DNA of 64,000 nucleotides from Crossiella sp. S99.2 (GCF_023094165.1 NZ_JALMDK010000005.1:744001-808000), one strand, 5' to 3'. Shown: positions 41,554 to 52,262, counted from the stretch's first letter. The notes: generated from the letters alone by a model not told the origin. Program-made: numbers and translations.

Positions 41554-42097
41554 GCGAGCACCGCGCCACCGAGCTGTCGTGCCACCGCCACACGCCCGGA
41601 CTGTCCTGGCGCATGCTGTGCCAGTACCGGTAGTTGTGCGTGATCCAGTAAGGGGTGCCGCCCAGCGTGTACTTGGTGACGCTGGTCTTGGCGCCGATCA
41701 GCTGGCGGTCCACGATCTTGCCGTCGACGATCTCGGCGTAGTTCCCCGGCGAGGTGCAGCGCGGCTGACCATCGGCCTGCACCGGGGTCAGGGTGGTGGG
41801 GATCGGTGTGACGAAGGGGTTGCAGATGATCTGGAAGGCGGAATCGAACCGGTATTCGACGCTGCTGGTGCCCGCGTGGATCTTTTCCATCAGCCAGTAG
41901 TGCACCGAGGTGCCGGTGGCACTCTTGCCGATGAAGCCGTGGCCCCAGCCGGTGCCCCCGGTCACGGGCGGCGGTGAGCTGAAACTCCGCTGCTCACAAC
42001 GCCAGTCCGGGGCGGCCTGCGCGGCCGGGGCCGGCGCCGCGGCGAGCGCGGTGAACGTCAGGGCGACGGCCATGGCCAGGTTGAGGAAACGTGTCAT
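41546..42097 (-). CDS. Secreted protein of unknown function (183 aa)
   Basis: The ATG at 42097 follows a G5 run by six bases and opens a signal peptide (MTRFLNLAMAVALTFTALAA, AQAA cleavage near residue 28). The mature domain (about 155 residues) has four cysteines and aromatic-rich beta-like stretches (SVHYWLMEKIHAG, WITHNYRYWHSM). No family recognised. It is convergent with the DUF98-like gene and lies downstream of the TPR gene on the same strand with 87 bases between. Confidence 0.7.
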   Translation of the reverse strand: MTRFLNLAMAVALTFTALAAAPAPAAQAAPDWRCEQRSFSSPPPVTGGTGWGHGFIGKSATGTSVHYWLMEKIHAGTSSVEYRFDSAFQIICNPFVTPIPTTLTPVQADGQPRCTSPGNYAEIVDGKIVDRQLIGAKTSVTKYTLGGTPYWITHNYRYWHSMRQDSPGVWRWHDSSVARCSLT

Positions 42098-42184
42098 CTG
42101 CGGCCCCCTCGGAGGAATTCCCTGAATTCAGGGTAGGCCGTGATCATGAATTCCGGATTGGTGCGTTCGGTCGCAGCATCGCGG

Positions 42185-44920
42185 TCAAAGGCGGGAAAGC
42201 AGTTCCTGTGCCAGCGGATCCCGTTCCACCGTGCGGTGCTGTTCGGTGAGCGCGTCGCTGAGGGCCTTGAGCACCCCGGCCACATCGGCGTGCGGGGCGT
42301 CCTCGGGCAGCAGCGCGGCCGCCCGCCTGGCCTCGCTCTCGCTGAGCCGCGGATCGCCTTGCAGCAGGTGGATCTGGGCGGCGCGGTTGACCAGGTAGAC
42401 CTGCCACAGCACATCGCCGAGCCGGACCGCGAGCCGTTCCGCCTCGGCGTTGTCGGTCAGCGATTCGGCGTAGCGGCCGTGCAGGGCCAGCACGAAGGCG
42501 CGACCGGCGATGAGTTCGGCGTTCAGCTCCTCATCGGCGTCCACCGCCAGTTCGGTGGCCCGGGTCAGCGCGGCCAGGGCGGCTTCCTGGTCCTGGGCGC
42601 CGATGGAATTGGCCAGCCGCAACAACATCCGGGCCGCGGGCTCGGCCCGGCCCGCGGTGCACAGGATCTCCGCGGACTCCCAGTAGGCGGCGCGGGTGGG
42701 TTCGACCCGCTCCAGGTTGGTGTAGGCGGCGGCCAGGTTGGCCAGCACCTGGGCCCGGTGCAGGCGGTTCTCCGGCGGCACCAGATCCAGCGCGGCGAGC
42801 AGGTGCTCCTCGGCGGCCTCGTGTTCGCCGAGCACGCCGCAGACCGCGCCGAGCCGGTGCCGCACCGGCAATTCGGTGCTGCGCTGGTCCTTGCCCTCCA
42901 CCAGCCGCAGCGCCTCCTCCAGGGTCTCCGCGGCCTCCACGTAGCGGTCCAGTTCCAGGTAGGCGCCGCTGAGCAGGAAGCAGGCCTGCGCGGTGGCGGT
43001 GGCGCCCAGGTGGCGGCGGCAGGCGGCGACCGCGTCCACCAGATCGGGCAGCCGGTCCACCTCCAGGTCCAGTTCGACCAGCATCGCGGCCTGTTCCAGG
43101 AGCGCCTCGGCGGTCCACGGGCCGTCCGCGGCGGTGGCGAAGGCGGCCAGTTCGCCGTAGGCGGTCACGGTGTCCTCGTGCTCGCCCAGGTCCTTGCACA
43201 GCCGGGCGCGGGCCACCAGCGCGCTGAACCGGTCCGCGGGCGCGCTGTCGATGGTCAGCGTGGTGGTCAGGGCGTCCAGGGCGGCCCGCTGGTCCCCGGC
43301 GAGCATGAATTGTTCGGCCTCGCGCACCGCGAGCCGGGTGGCCAGTCGCCGGGCCCGCCCGGTGACCAGGTCCCTGGCCGCGTCGAGCTGGGCGGCGGCC
43401 GGTTCGCTCAGCCCGCGTTCCTGGCAGACCTCGGCCAGCACCAGCCGGGCGCCGACTTCCAGTTCCGGATCGCCCAGCAGCACCGCGTCCCGCACCGCCT
43501 GCTCGGCCACCGCGCCGGCCCGGTGGTCGGCGTGCGCGCGCAGTTCCAGCATGGCCAGCCCGCACCGGTGCCGCACCGCCAGCTCGTGCTCGCCCAGCTT
43601 GGCGAAGGCGTCCACCGCCTCGGCGAAGACCGTGCGGGCCTCGGTCGGTTGCGGCCGGGTCTCGAACATCCGCCGGGCGCGCACCCGCAGCGCCAGCACT
43701 CCTGGCAGCTCGACCGCGCGCGGTAACGAGGTCAGCAGCCGGTGCCCGGTGACGAAGTCGCCCGCGTCGAAGGCGTCCACCGCGGCCGCCGCCACCGTGC
43801 GCGGATCCTCCGGTGGCACAACGGGTTCGGCCACCTCGGCCGGCGGTAGCGCGAGGGTCACCCTCGGCCCGTCGGGTTGTTCCAGGAACTCGGCCAGCCT
43901 GCGCATCAGCCACACCGCGCCGTTGCGCCGGTCGAATGCCTCGGCCAGGCCACCGGCCTCGGCCACCAGTTCGGCCCGCAGCACACCCGCGGTCACCCGG
44001 CGCGGTCCGGCCGACACCGGGCGGGCCGGGTCGATCCGGTCGAGGACCAGCGCCACCGCGCCGAGGAAACCCAGGCGCGCCAACGGGTTCGGTAACTCGG
44101 TGAGCAAGCTCGCGTGCCGTTCGACCAGCTCCAGGCCGCGTTCGGCGTTGCCGGTGACGGCCAGGAACTCCAGGTTCGCGGCCAGCGCCGCGCCGTCGCC
44201 GGGCCGGTCCCGCAACCGGCGGTAGGCCATCAGGTGCGCCTGCCGCGCCCTGGCCGGTTCGCCCGCCCGCAGGAACGCGCCGAGCAGGCTGCTGAGCACC
44301 CCGGCCGGTTGCATCGAGCAGGCGCTTTCCTGACGCAGCACCGGATCGGCGTGCGCCAGCGCCTCGGCGAACCGCCCGTGCCCGACCAGGAACTCCACCT
44401 GCGCGCCGACCACACAGGCCGCGCAGTCGCTGAGCTGGTCGCCGGGCGCGCCCAGCCAGGCCGGGAACAGCTCCTCGGCCTCGGCGTGCCCGCGCTGGTC
44501 GGCCAGCCGCACCCGCAGGCCGAGCACCGGCTGCGGCGAGGCGCCCTCCCGCTGGAACCGGGCGGCCAGCTCGTCCAGTGCCGCCCGCACCTGGTCCAGG
44601 CTGAACCGGGGGTCGCCGATGAGCCCGTTGACCACCCACTTGTGCATCCACCGCAGCTGGTGCAGCGCGGCCGCGTCGAAGGCGGCGGGTTCGCGCCGTT
44701 CGGCGGCCACCGCCCAGGCGAAGGGGGCCAGCATCAGGTCGGAGCGGCGCAGTTCGTGGCAGAGCCGGATCATCGCCAGCCGCACCCGCAGCCCCAGCCG
44801 CACATCGCGGGCCGCGTCGGCCCCGCGCGCGGCCCGTTCCAGGGCCTCGTAGCGCGGTAATCCGGCCGGCATGTGCTCGGCGGTGGCCAGCATCCGGGCC
44901 GGCGCCTGCTCCTCGGTCAC
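42185..44920 (-). CDS. Large tetratricopeptide-repeat protein (911 aa), partner of the HSP90-like gene
   Basis: The whole sequence is alpha-helical with repeated 34-residue TPR-type units (for example YVEAAETLEEALRLV, GEHEAAEEHLLAALDLV, AQVLANLAAAYTNLERVEP) and no catalytic motif. Such proteins are scaffolds for protein-protein contact; TPR domains classically bind HSP90 tails. It starts with GTG at 44920, 17 bases after the end of the HSP90-like gene on the same strand, so the two are almost certainly co-transcribed. I infer a chaperone-cochaperone or client-recruitment pair. The very high Ala/Arg/Glu content makes the exact number of repeats uncertain. Confidence 0.85.
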   Translation of the reverse strand: MTEEQAPARMLATAEHMPAGLPRYEALERAARGADAARDVRLGLRVRLAMIRLCHELRRSDLMLAPFAWAVAAERREPAAFDAAALHQLRWMHKWVVNGLIGDPRFSLDQVRAALDELAARFQREGASPQPVLGLRVRLADQRGHAEAEELFPAWLGAPGDQLSDCAACVVGAQVEFLVGHGRFAEALAHADPVLRQESACSMQPAGVLSSLLGAFLRAGEPARARQAHLMAYRRLRDRPGDGAALAANLEFLAVTGNAERGLELVERHASLLTELPNPLARLGFLGAVALVLDRIDPARPVSAGPRRVTAGVLRAELVAEAGGLAEAFDRRNGAVWLMRRLAEFLEQPDGPRVTLALPPAEVAEPVVPPEDPRTVAAAAVDAFDAGDFVTGHRLLTSLPRAVELPGVLALRVRARRMFETRPQPTEARTVFAEAVDAFAKLGEHELAVRHRCGLAMLELRAHADHRAGAVAEQAVRDAVLLGDPELEVGARLVLAEVCQERGLSEPAAAQLDAARDLVTGRARRLATRLAVREAEQFMLAGDQRAALDALTTTLTIDSAPADRFSALVARARLCKDLGEHEDTVTAYGELAAFATAADGPWTAEALLEQAAMLVELDLEVDRLPDLVDAVAACRRHLGATATAQACFLLSGAYLELDRYVEAAETLEEALRLVEGKDQRSTELPVRHRLGAVCGVLGEHEAAEEHLLAALDLVPPENRLHRAQVLANLAAAYTNLERVEPTRAAYWESAEILCTAGRAEPAARMLLRLANSIGAQDQEAALAALTRATELAVDADEELNAELIAGRAFVLALHGRYAESLTDNAEAERLAVRLGDVLWQVYLVNRAAQIHLLQGDPRLSESEARRAAALLPEDAPHADVAGVLKALSDALTEQHRTVERDPLAQELLSRL

Positions 44921-44936
44921 CCCAGTCCTCTCACTG

Positions 44937-46742
44937 TCAGATATCGCTGTGCACGGCGCGGTCGAGCAGGTCCAGGAAGGACCGGTTCAGCGCGGCGGTG
45001 TCCTTGGGGCGCAACGGCCTGCGGGACTGGAGCAGCGCGTGCACGTACAACGATTCGATGGCCAGCCGGGCCAGGTCCGGTCCGACCGTGCCGATCCGCC
45101 GCACCAGGGGGTTGCGGCAGTTGAGCACCAGCCGGTGGGTGGCGCCGGAGGCCGTGCCGGACAACTGTCCCAGCAGGTCGGCCCACAGCGGATCGGCCTC
45201 GGCGCGCAGCTGCTCGGTCTCGGCCTCCCGGCTCAGCTCCGGGTCGGTGATCAGCAGCGCGGGCAGCGAGATCGGGTCGAAATCGCAGAGCACCGGCTCG
45301 CAGTCGTGCCGGGCGAGCACCGCGTCCGCCCGGTCCACCGCGGCCAGCAGTTCCTGTTCCACCTCGGGATCGGGCGCGCCCAGGCTGGCCAGCAGCTCGC
45401 TGGGCAGCACCCGGCGGGCGGCCACCCGGCCCTCGGTCTCCACCAGCCTGCGCATCAGGTCGGTGTCGTAGGCGTAGCCCGCGTTGACCAGGCCAAGACC
45501 TTGCGCCTCGGCGACCGCGGCGAGCTGGCGGAACTCGTCCACGTCCGGGGTGAACAGCACAGTGCCGTACTTGCGGCGGAACTGGCGCAGGCTGACCACG
45601 CCCTCGGTGGTCTCGAACGGCAGCCAGCGCTCCACCAGCCGGAGCAGGTCGTCGTCGGTGAGCGCCATCGCCTTGATGCCCAGCTGGTGCGCGGACAGCA
45701 GCGCGCCTGCCCTGGCCGGTTCGGTGGCGCCCAGCCGGATCACCCAGTCCCGCAGCTGCTTGCCCAGCGCCTCGCGCACCGCCAGCAGCGTCTCGTCCTC
45801 GTACAGCGCCTCGCGGCTGGCGGTGGGCCGCAGCGCGGTGGTGTTGACCACGCAGCGCACGAAGTAGGCCCACTCCGGCAGCAGCCCCTCCACCCCGTCG
45901 CCGACCAGCATCCGGCGCAGGTACACCCGATGGGCTTGGCGCACCCCCGGATGGGTGCCCGCGGGCAGCACAAAAGCCGCGCCGGTGAGCCCGGCGGCGG
46001 GCACATCGAGTGGCAGCACGTCGAATGGGGTGAAACCCAGGGTTTGTCCGCAGTAGTCGAGCAGCCGCTCCCGGTGCTCGGTCGCGGTCTCACCCGGCCG
46101 CGGCGTCCAGGGCAGCGCCTCCCGGCTGATCCGGCCGTCCCCCGGCGCTCCCGCCACGGTCACCGGCACCGGCAGCAGTTCGCCGAACTCGCGGGCCAGC
46201 GCCCGGACCAGGTCCCCGTCCAGCCAGTGCGCGGCGTCCGGGCCGGGCTCCAGCTCCAGCACGGTGCCGATGCCGATGGTCGGCTCGGCCACCGTCTCCA
46301 CCCGGTAGTCGCCGCTGGCCTCGGCCGTCCACACCACCTGCGCGCCGCCGCGGGCGGACCGGGAGATCACCCGGATTCGCCGGGCCACCATGAAGCAGGA
46401 CAAAAGCCCCACGCCGAACTGGCCGAGCAGCCCGGTGCGGACGAAGCCCAGCTCATCGCGTTTGGAGGTGCGCCCGAGGGTGGCCAGCAGGCTGTGCACC
46501 TCCTGCTCGGTCAGCCCGATGCCGTTGTCGGTGATCCGGAGCACGCCGCCCTCGACCGCGGGCTCCAGGTGCACCGATGGGGTGAAGCCATGGCCGAGCG
46601 CGGCGCGGGCGGTGATCGCATCCACCGCGTTCTGCAACAGTTCCCGCAGGTAGACGCGGGGGCTGCGGTAGAGGTGGTGGCTCAGCAGGTCGATGACGCC
46701 GCGCAGGTCGACACCGAAGGTGTGCGTCAAGTGGGCCCTCAT
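44937..46742 (-). CDS. HSP90-family chaperone, HtpG-like (601 aa)
   Basis: The N-terminal GHKL ATPase domain is complete: LLQNAVDAI (Asn and Asp for Mg-ATP), ITDNGIGLTEQEV and GQFGVGLLSCFMVA. The middle and C-terminal segments follow the family but lack the long charged linker of eukaryotic HSP90. At 601 residues it is slightly shorter than HtpG (about 625). The ATG at 46742 is preferred over 46781 because conserved sequence (HLTHTFGVDLRGV) begins right after it. The next gene is a TPR protein. In actinobacteria such HSP90/TPR pairs are common, and their clients are unknown. Confidence 0.9.
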   Translation of the reverse strand: MRAHLTHTFGVDLRGVIDLLSHHLYRSPRVYLRELLQNAVDAITARAALGHGFTPSVHLEPAVEGGVLRITDNGIGLTEQEVHSLLATLGRTSKRDELGFVRTGLLGQFGVGLLSCFMVARRIRVISRSARGGAQVVWTAEASGDYRVETVAEPTIGIGTVLELEPGPDAAHWLDGDLVRALAREFGELLPVPVTVAGAPGDGRISREALPWTPRPGETATEHRERLLDYCGQTLGFTPFDVLPLDVPAAGLTGAAFVLPAGTHPGVRQAHRVYLRRMLVGDGVEGLLPEWAYFVRCVVNTTALRPTASREALYEDETLLAVREALGKQLRDWVIRLGATEPARAGALLSAHQLGIKAMALTDDDLLRLVERWLPFETTEGVVSLRQFRRKYGTVLFTPDVDEFRQLAAVAEAQGLGLVNAGYAYDTDLMRRLVETEGRVAARRVLPSELLASLGAPDPEVEQELLAAVDRADAVLARHDCEPVLCDFDPISLPALLITDPELSREAETEQLRAEADPLWADLLGQLSGTASGATHRLVLNCRNPLVRRIGTVGPDLARLAIESLYVHALLQSRRPLRPKDTAALNRSFLDLLDRAVHSDI

Positions 46743-46858
46743 GGGGAGTCGGCAGCAGCGAGGTGGGTCTGGCGCTCGCACTCGAAACAGCGCGTCAAGG
46801 CCCTCGGATGTTACGCGTTGCGCGATATGCGTGCGCCCCGGATCCGGCCATCGCCTAG

Positions 46859-47971
<1,113 letters not shown>

Positions 47972-47975
47972 GCCC

Positions 47976-50552
47976 GTGCGTATCCCGGTGTCCTGGCTGT
48001 CCCAGCACCTCGAGCTGCCAGAGGGGACCACGCCGCAGCAGCTCGCCGACGCCTTCGTCCGGGTCGGCCTGGAGGTGGAGGAGGTCCACCCGCTCGCCAC
48101 CGTGACCGGTCCGCTGGTCATCGGCCGGGTGGCCCAGATCGAGGAACTCACCGAGTTCAAGAAGCCGATCCGCTACTGCAAGGTCGAGATCGCCGGCCCC
48201 GGCGTGGTCGGCGCGGCCGCGGTCGCCGCGGCCGAAGAGGCCCCCGACGGCTCGCAGGAAGAAGCCGCCGAGCAGGCCGCGGTGGCCGCCGCGCTCACCG
48301 AGCCGCCCGGCATCGTCTGTGGCGCCAGCAACTTCCGCGAGGGCGACCTCGTGGTGGTCGCGCTGCCCGGCGCGGTGCTGCCCGGCGACTTCCAGATCGC
48401 CGCGCGCAAGACCTACGGCCGGGTCAGCAACGGCATGATCTGCTCGGTCAAGGAACTGGGCATCGGCGAGGACCACGCCGGCATCCTGGTGCTGCCGCCC
48501 GGTTCGGCCAGCCCCGGCGACGACGCGGCCACCGTGCTCGGCCTGCACGACTCGGTGATCGAACTGGCCGTCACCCCCGACCGCGGCTACGCGCTGTCCG
48601 TGCGCGGCCTGGCCAGGGAGCTCGCCAACGCCTTCGACGTGCCCTACGGCGACCCGGCGGGCAACGAGCCGCCGGAGGCCGAGGGCGAGGCGTGGCCGGT
48701 GCACATCGAGGACCGCACCGGGTGCCGCCGGTTCGTGGCCCGCCGGGTCACCGGCCTGGACCCGACCGCGCCGACCCCGTGGTGGATGCGCCGCACGCTG
48801 ATGCTCTGCGGCATCCGCCCGATCTCGCTCGCGGTGGACGTCACCAACTACGTGATGCTGGAAATGGGCCAGCCGCTGCACGCCTTCGACGTGGCCGCGC
48901 TGCAGGGCGGTATCACCGTCCGGCGGGCCGCCGAAGGCGAGAAGCTGACCACCCTGGACAGCGTCGAACGGCCGCTGAGCACCGACGACCTGGTGGTCTG
49001 CGACACCTCCGGCCCGATCAGCCTGGCCGGGACCATGGGCGGGGAGAGCACCGAGGTCAGGGACAGCACCACCGATGTGCTGATCGAGGCCGCGAACTGG
49101 CAGCCGGCCACCATCGCGCGCATGGTGCGCAGGCACAAGCTGCCCAGCGAGGCGTCCAAGCGGTTCGAGCGGTTCGTGGACCCGGCGCTGCCCGCGGTGG
49201 CCGCCGAACGCGCCGCGCAGCTGCTCGCCCGCTACGGCGACGCCCAGATCCACCGCGGCCGCACCGATGTGGGCAGCCCCGCGCTGCCCGAGCCGATCAC
49301 CATGCCGCTGGCGCTGCCGGACCGGGTGGCCGGGGTGCGTTACGCCCGCGGCGTCACCGCGCACCGGCTCACCCAGATCGGCTGCCGGATCGAGATCGGC
49401 TCGGCCGACGACGGCACCGCCGTGGTGGTGGCCTACCCGCCGACCTGGCGCAACGACCTCAACCAGCAGGCCGACCTGGTGGAGGAGGTGCTGCGGCTGG
49501 AGGGGTACCACACCATCCCCACCACGCTGCCCGCCGTCACCGCCGGTCGCGGCCTGACCCCGGTCCAGCGCCGCCGCCGCACGGTCTCCCGCGCACTGGC
49601 CGCCGCCGGGTTCGTGGAGATCATCCCGAGCCCGTTCACCGGCCCGGCCATGTGGGACGCGCTCGGCCTGGCCGAGGACGACGTCCGGCGGAACACGGTC
49701 AAGCTGCTCAACCCGCTGGAGGCGGACAAGCCGGAGCTGGCCAGCACGCTGCTGGCCGGACTGCTGGACGCGGTGCAGCGCAACATCTCCCGCGGTTTCA
49801 AGGACCTCGCCGTGTACGGCATCGGCCAGGTCGTGCTCCAGCGCGCCGAGCAGCCCGCGATGCCCGAGGTCGGGGTCGCCGGTCGTCCGAGCGATGACGA
49901 GCTGGCCGCGCTGAACGCGGCCATCCCGCACCAGCCGGTGCACGTGGCCGCGGTGCTCACCGGGTCCCGTGAACGCGCGGGCTGGTGGGGCAAGGGCCGC
50001 GAGGCGGACTGGGCGGACGCGGTGGGCGCGGTCCGCGAGATCGGCCGGGCCGCAGGGGTGGAGCTGGAGGTCGTGGCCGGCACCCAGCCGCCGTGGCACC
50101 CGGGCCGTTGTGCCGAGTTCCGGGTCGGCGGCATCCCGGTCGGCCACGCCGGCGAACTGCACCCCAAGGTGGTGGAGGCGCTCGGCCTGCCCAAGCGGGC
50201 CTGCGCGCTGGAGATCGACCTGGACGCGCTGCCGTTGCTGACCTCCCGGCCCGCGCCGGTGGTCTCCCCGTACCCGCCGGTGCTGCTGGACCTGGCCCTG
50301 GTGGTGGACGAGGCGGTGCCCGCGGCCAAGGTCACCGAGGCCGTCCGGGACGGCGGCGGCGAGCTGCTGGAGGACGTGCGCCTGTTCGACGTGTACGCGG
50401 GCGAGCAGGTCGGCGCGGGCAAGCGGTCGCTGGCCTTCGCGCTGCGGCTGCGCGCCGCGGACCGCACGCTCACCGTCGAGGAGGCCACCGCGGCCAGGGA
50501 CGCGGCGGTGGCCACCGCCACCGAACGGGTTGGCGCGACCCTGCGCGCCTGA
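47976..50552 (+). CDS. pheT: Phenylalanyl-tRNA synthetase beta subunit
   Basis: PheT contains the tRNA-binding EMAP-like domain, B3/B4 editing domain, B5 and the C-terminal ferredoxin-fold anticodon-binding domain (SPYPPVLLDLALVVDEAVPA to the end). The GTG at 47976 is used because the conserved RIPVSWLSQHLELP follows it; the extension upstream in the same frame lies inside pheS. The N-terminal EMAP region carries an unusual Ala/Glu-rich insertion of about 35 residues (around residues 73-108). The protein is about 858 residues. It edits Tyr-tRNA-Phe and completes the enzyme encoded with pheS. Confidence 0.96.
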   Translation: MRIPVSWLSQHLELPEGTTPQQLADAFVRVGLEVEEVHPLATVTGPLVIGRVAQIEELTEFKKPIRYCKVEIAGPGVVGAAAVAAAEEAPDGSQEEAAEQAAVAAALTEPPGIVCGASNFREGDLVVVALPGAVLPGDFQIAARKTYGRVSNGMICSVKELGIGEDHAGILVLPPGSASPGDDAATVLGLHDSVIELAVTPDRGYALSVRGLARELANAFDVPYGDPAGNEPPEAEGEAWPVHIEDRTGCRRFVARRVTGLDPTAPTPWWMRRTLMLCGIRPISLAVDVTNYVMLEMGQPLHAFDVAALQGGITVRRAAEGEKLTTLDSVERPLSTDDLVVCDTSGPISLAGTMGGESTEVRDSTTDVLIEAANWQPATIARMVRRHKLPSEASKRFERFVDPALPAVAAERAAQLLARYGDAQIHRGRTDVGSPALPEPITMPLALPDRVAGVRYARGVTAHRLTQIGCRIEIGSADDGTAVVVAYPPTWRNDLNQQADLVEEVLRLEGYHTIPTTLPAVTAGRGLTPVQRRRRTVSRALAAAGFVEIIPSPFTGPAMWDALGLAEDDVRRNTVKLLNPLEADKPELASTLLAGLLDAVQRNISRGFKDLAVYGIGQVVLQRAEQPAMPEVGVAGRPSDDELAALNAAIPHQPVHVAAVLTGSRERAGWWGKGREADWADAVGAVREIGRAAGVELEVVAGTQPPWHPGRCAEFRVGGIPVGHAGELHPKVVEALGLPKRACALEIDLDALPLLTSRPAPVVSPYPPVLLDLALVVDEAVPAAKVTEAVRDGGGELLEDVRLFDVYAGEQVGAGKRSLAFALRLRAADRTLTVEEATAARDAAVATATERVGATLRA

Positions 50553-50592
50553 CGTTCTGGGGGTTCGGCCCGCACGGCTGTCCGAAGTGGAC

Positions 50593-50598
50593 TAGCTT
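50593..50598 (+). promoter_or_regulatory. -10 element of a probably leaderless lipoprotein gene
   Basis: TAGCTT ends exactly 7 bases before the GTG start at 50606, and there is no ribosome-binding site in between. This distance is that of leaderless actinobacterial transcripts, in which the start codon is the first codon of the mRNA. A -35 box is not evident. Confidence 0.45.
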
Positions 50599-50605
50599 TT
50601 GGCCC

Positions 50606-51595
50606 GTGCGCAGCGTCATAGGCCTGATCGTGGTGGGGCTGCTGGTCTCCGGGTGCACCGGGACCAGCGCCCCGCCCACGCCAACCAAACCCACCTCCAC
50701 CGCGCAGTCCGGGCCGGTCGACATGGACCAGAGCACCCGGCAGCGACTGGCGGAGAACTCGGTGTACCGCACCTGGGACACCTGTGCCCTGCACGATCCC
50801 GAGGCGATCAAGAAGGTTTTCGGCGGCGAGTTCGAGCTGCTGGAGCCGGAGACCCTTGACCAGTGCGTGGCCCGGGTGAAACGGCCCGACCTGGGCACTT
50901 TCGCGGTCTACACCTACGTCGGCGCCCCGTTCTTCCCGCAGGACGAGGCGAAGGCGGAGATCGGTGGCAAGACCTTCCTCAGCGACTCCAAGGACAACAC
51001 CAGCTGCAGCTGGCACTACCTGACCAGCAAGCAGTCCGCGATCACGCTGCGGATCACCTACAGCGGCGGCGTGGACAGCAAGCAGCCACCCAAGCCGGCC
51101 TGCGAGTTCGGCAAGGACTACCTGGCCACCCTCGCGCCAATCTGGTCGAACCCGCCGCTGCGCAGCGAGGGCGCCACCGAACCGGCGATCGCGCTGGCCG
51201 GCAAGGACCCGTGCGCGACGTATGAGGAGCTGGCCAAGCTGCTCCCGCAGGGCGGCGACAAGCCACAGCTGATGGTGCCCAGCCCGTACGCCTGCGTGGT
51301 CCGGCTGCCGGTGCGGTCCAAGACGGGCAGCTCCGGCTTCGACGTCCGGTTCCTCTTCGCCGACGACCCGGTCGCCGCGGCCCAGCGCACCCCAGGCCAG
51401 TACAAGCCGGTGCAGATCGAGGGCAAGCCAGGGACCGTGCAGCAGCGGAAGGGCGAGTGCACGATCAACGTGCAGGCCGAGGAAACCTCGATCCCCGGCC
51501 TCAACGAGGAGGTCCCGGTGATCCGGCTGACCGCCCCCGACTGCCAGCAGGCCGAGACCGCGGCCAAGATCGTCACCAAGGCGGCCCTGTCATGA
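50606..51595 (+). CDS. DUF3558-type lipoprotein (329 aa)
   Basis: A GTG at 50606 starts a signal peptide ending in the lipobox VGLLVSGC, so the protein is lipid-anchored outside the membrane. Two related halves are visible, each with a conserved Cys in DTCALHDPEAIKK / DPCATYEELAK followed by later paired Cys, a pattern typical of Pseudonocardiales DUF3558 lipoproteins. Function is unknown. Its stop overlaps the start of the next lipoprotein by 4 bases (ATGA), so the two are co-translated. They are not linked to pheST functionally. Confidence 0.75.
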   Translation: MRSVIGLIVVGLLVSGCTGTSAPPTPTKPTSTAQSGPVDMDQSTRQRLAENSVYRTWDTCALHDPEAIKKVFGGEFELLEPETLDQCVARVKRPDLGTFAVYTYVGAPFFPQDEAKAEIGGKTFLSDSKDNTSCSWHYLTSKQSAITLRITYSGGVDSKQPPKPACEFGKDYLATLAPIWSNPPLRSEGATEPAIALAGKDPCATYEELAKLLPQGGDKPQLMVPSPYACVVRLPVRSKTGSSGFDVRFLFADDPVAAAQRTPGQYKPVQIEGKPGTVQQRKGECTINVQAEETSIPGLNEEVPVIRLTAPDCQQAETAAKIVTKAALS

Positions 51596-52254
51596 AGAAA
51601 CTCCTGCCCCTGCTGGCCGCGCTGGCCGTGCTGACCGCCTGCACCCAGTCGATTCCCGGCACCCCCACCGCGGCCGGCCAGAACGCCGCCGAGTCCGGCG
51701 TGACCCCGCCTTCTGGCGAGAAGGTCAAGCGCCAGCCGATCCGCCTGGGTCTGCAGAACCCGCCCAAGGACTGGCAGGCCGCGGGCGCCCCGTTCGATCC
51801 GTGCACGGTGCTGGGCTGGCCGGATATCCCTGAGGCGCAACGGGATCCGAAGAACCGCCCGCCGAAACTGATGGCGCTGAAGAAGGACGACGCCATCGAG
51901 ACCGGCTGCATGTTCTACAACGACGAGATGGTCAGCATCGTCATCCCCAGCTCCGGCCAGCCGGTTCCCTCGGCCGCGCCGGTCACCAAGAGCCCGTACT
52001 TCCGGGTCAGCGTGGTCTGGGGCTCGACGATCGACCCGTCCCGCTTCGGCGGCGAGAAGCTCACCCTCGGCGGCAAACCCGCCGCGGTCGTCCCCGACAA
52101 GATCGGCTCCCTGAACGACCCGATCTGCCTGGTCGCGATGAAGTTCGCCAAGGGCGGCGGCGGCGTCGACGTCCGCAACGGCCGCTTCCCCGGCCTCGAC
52201 CCCTGCCCCCTCGCCAAGGCCCTAGCCGAAAAACTGGCCACCAAGGTCCCCTAA
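51592..52254 (+). CDS. DUF3558-type lipoprotein (220 aa)
   Basis: Signal peptide with lipobox AVLTAC (MKKLLPLLAALAVLTAC), a Thr/Pro-rich linker, and a domain starting FDPCTVLGWPDI with later Cys (ETGCMFY, DPICLVAM, LDPCPLAKAL) typical of DUF3558. It is coupled to the preceding lipoprotein. The family has no established activity; binding of small ligands or partners at the outer face is possible. It is followed by the 22-base-period repeat element. Confidence 0.8.
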   Translation: MKKLLPLLAALAVLTACTQSIPGTPTAAGQNAAESGVTPPSGEKVKRQPIRLGLQNPPKDWQAAGAPFDPCTVLGWPDIPEAQRDPKNRPPKLMALKKDDAIETGCMFYNDEMVSIVIPSSGQPVPSAAPVTKSPYFRVSVVWGSTIDPSRFGGEKLTLGGKPAAVVPDKIGSLNDPICLVAMKFAKGGGGVDVRNGRFPGLDPCPLAKALAEKLATKVP

Positions 52255-52262
52255 CCCCTCCC

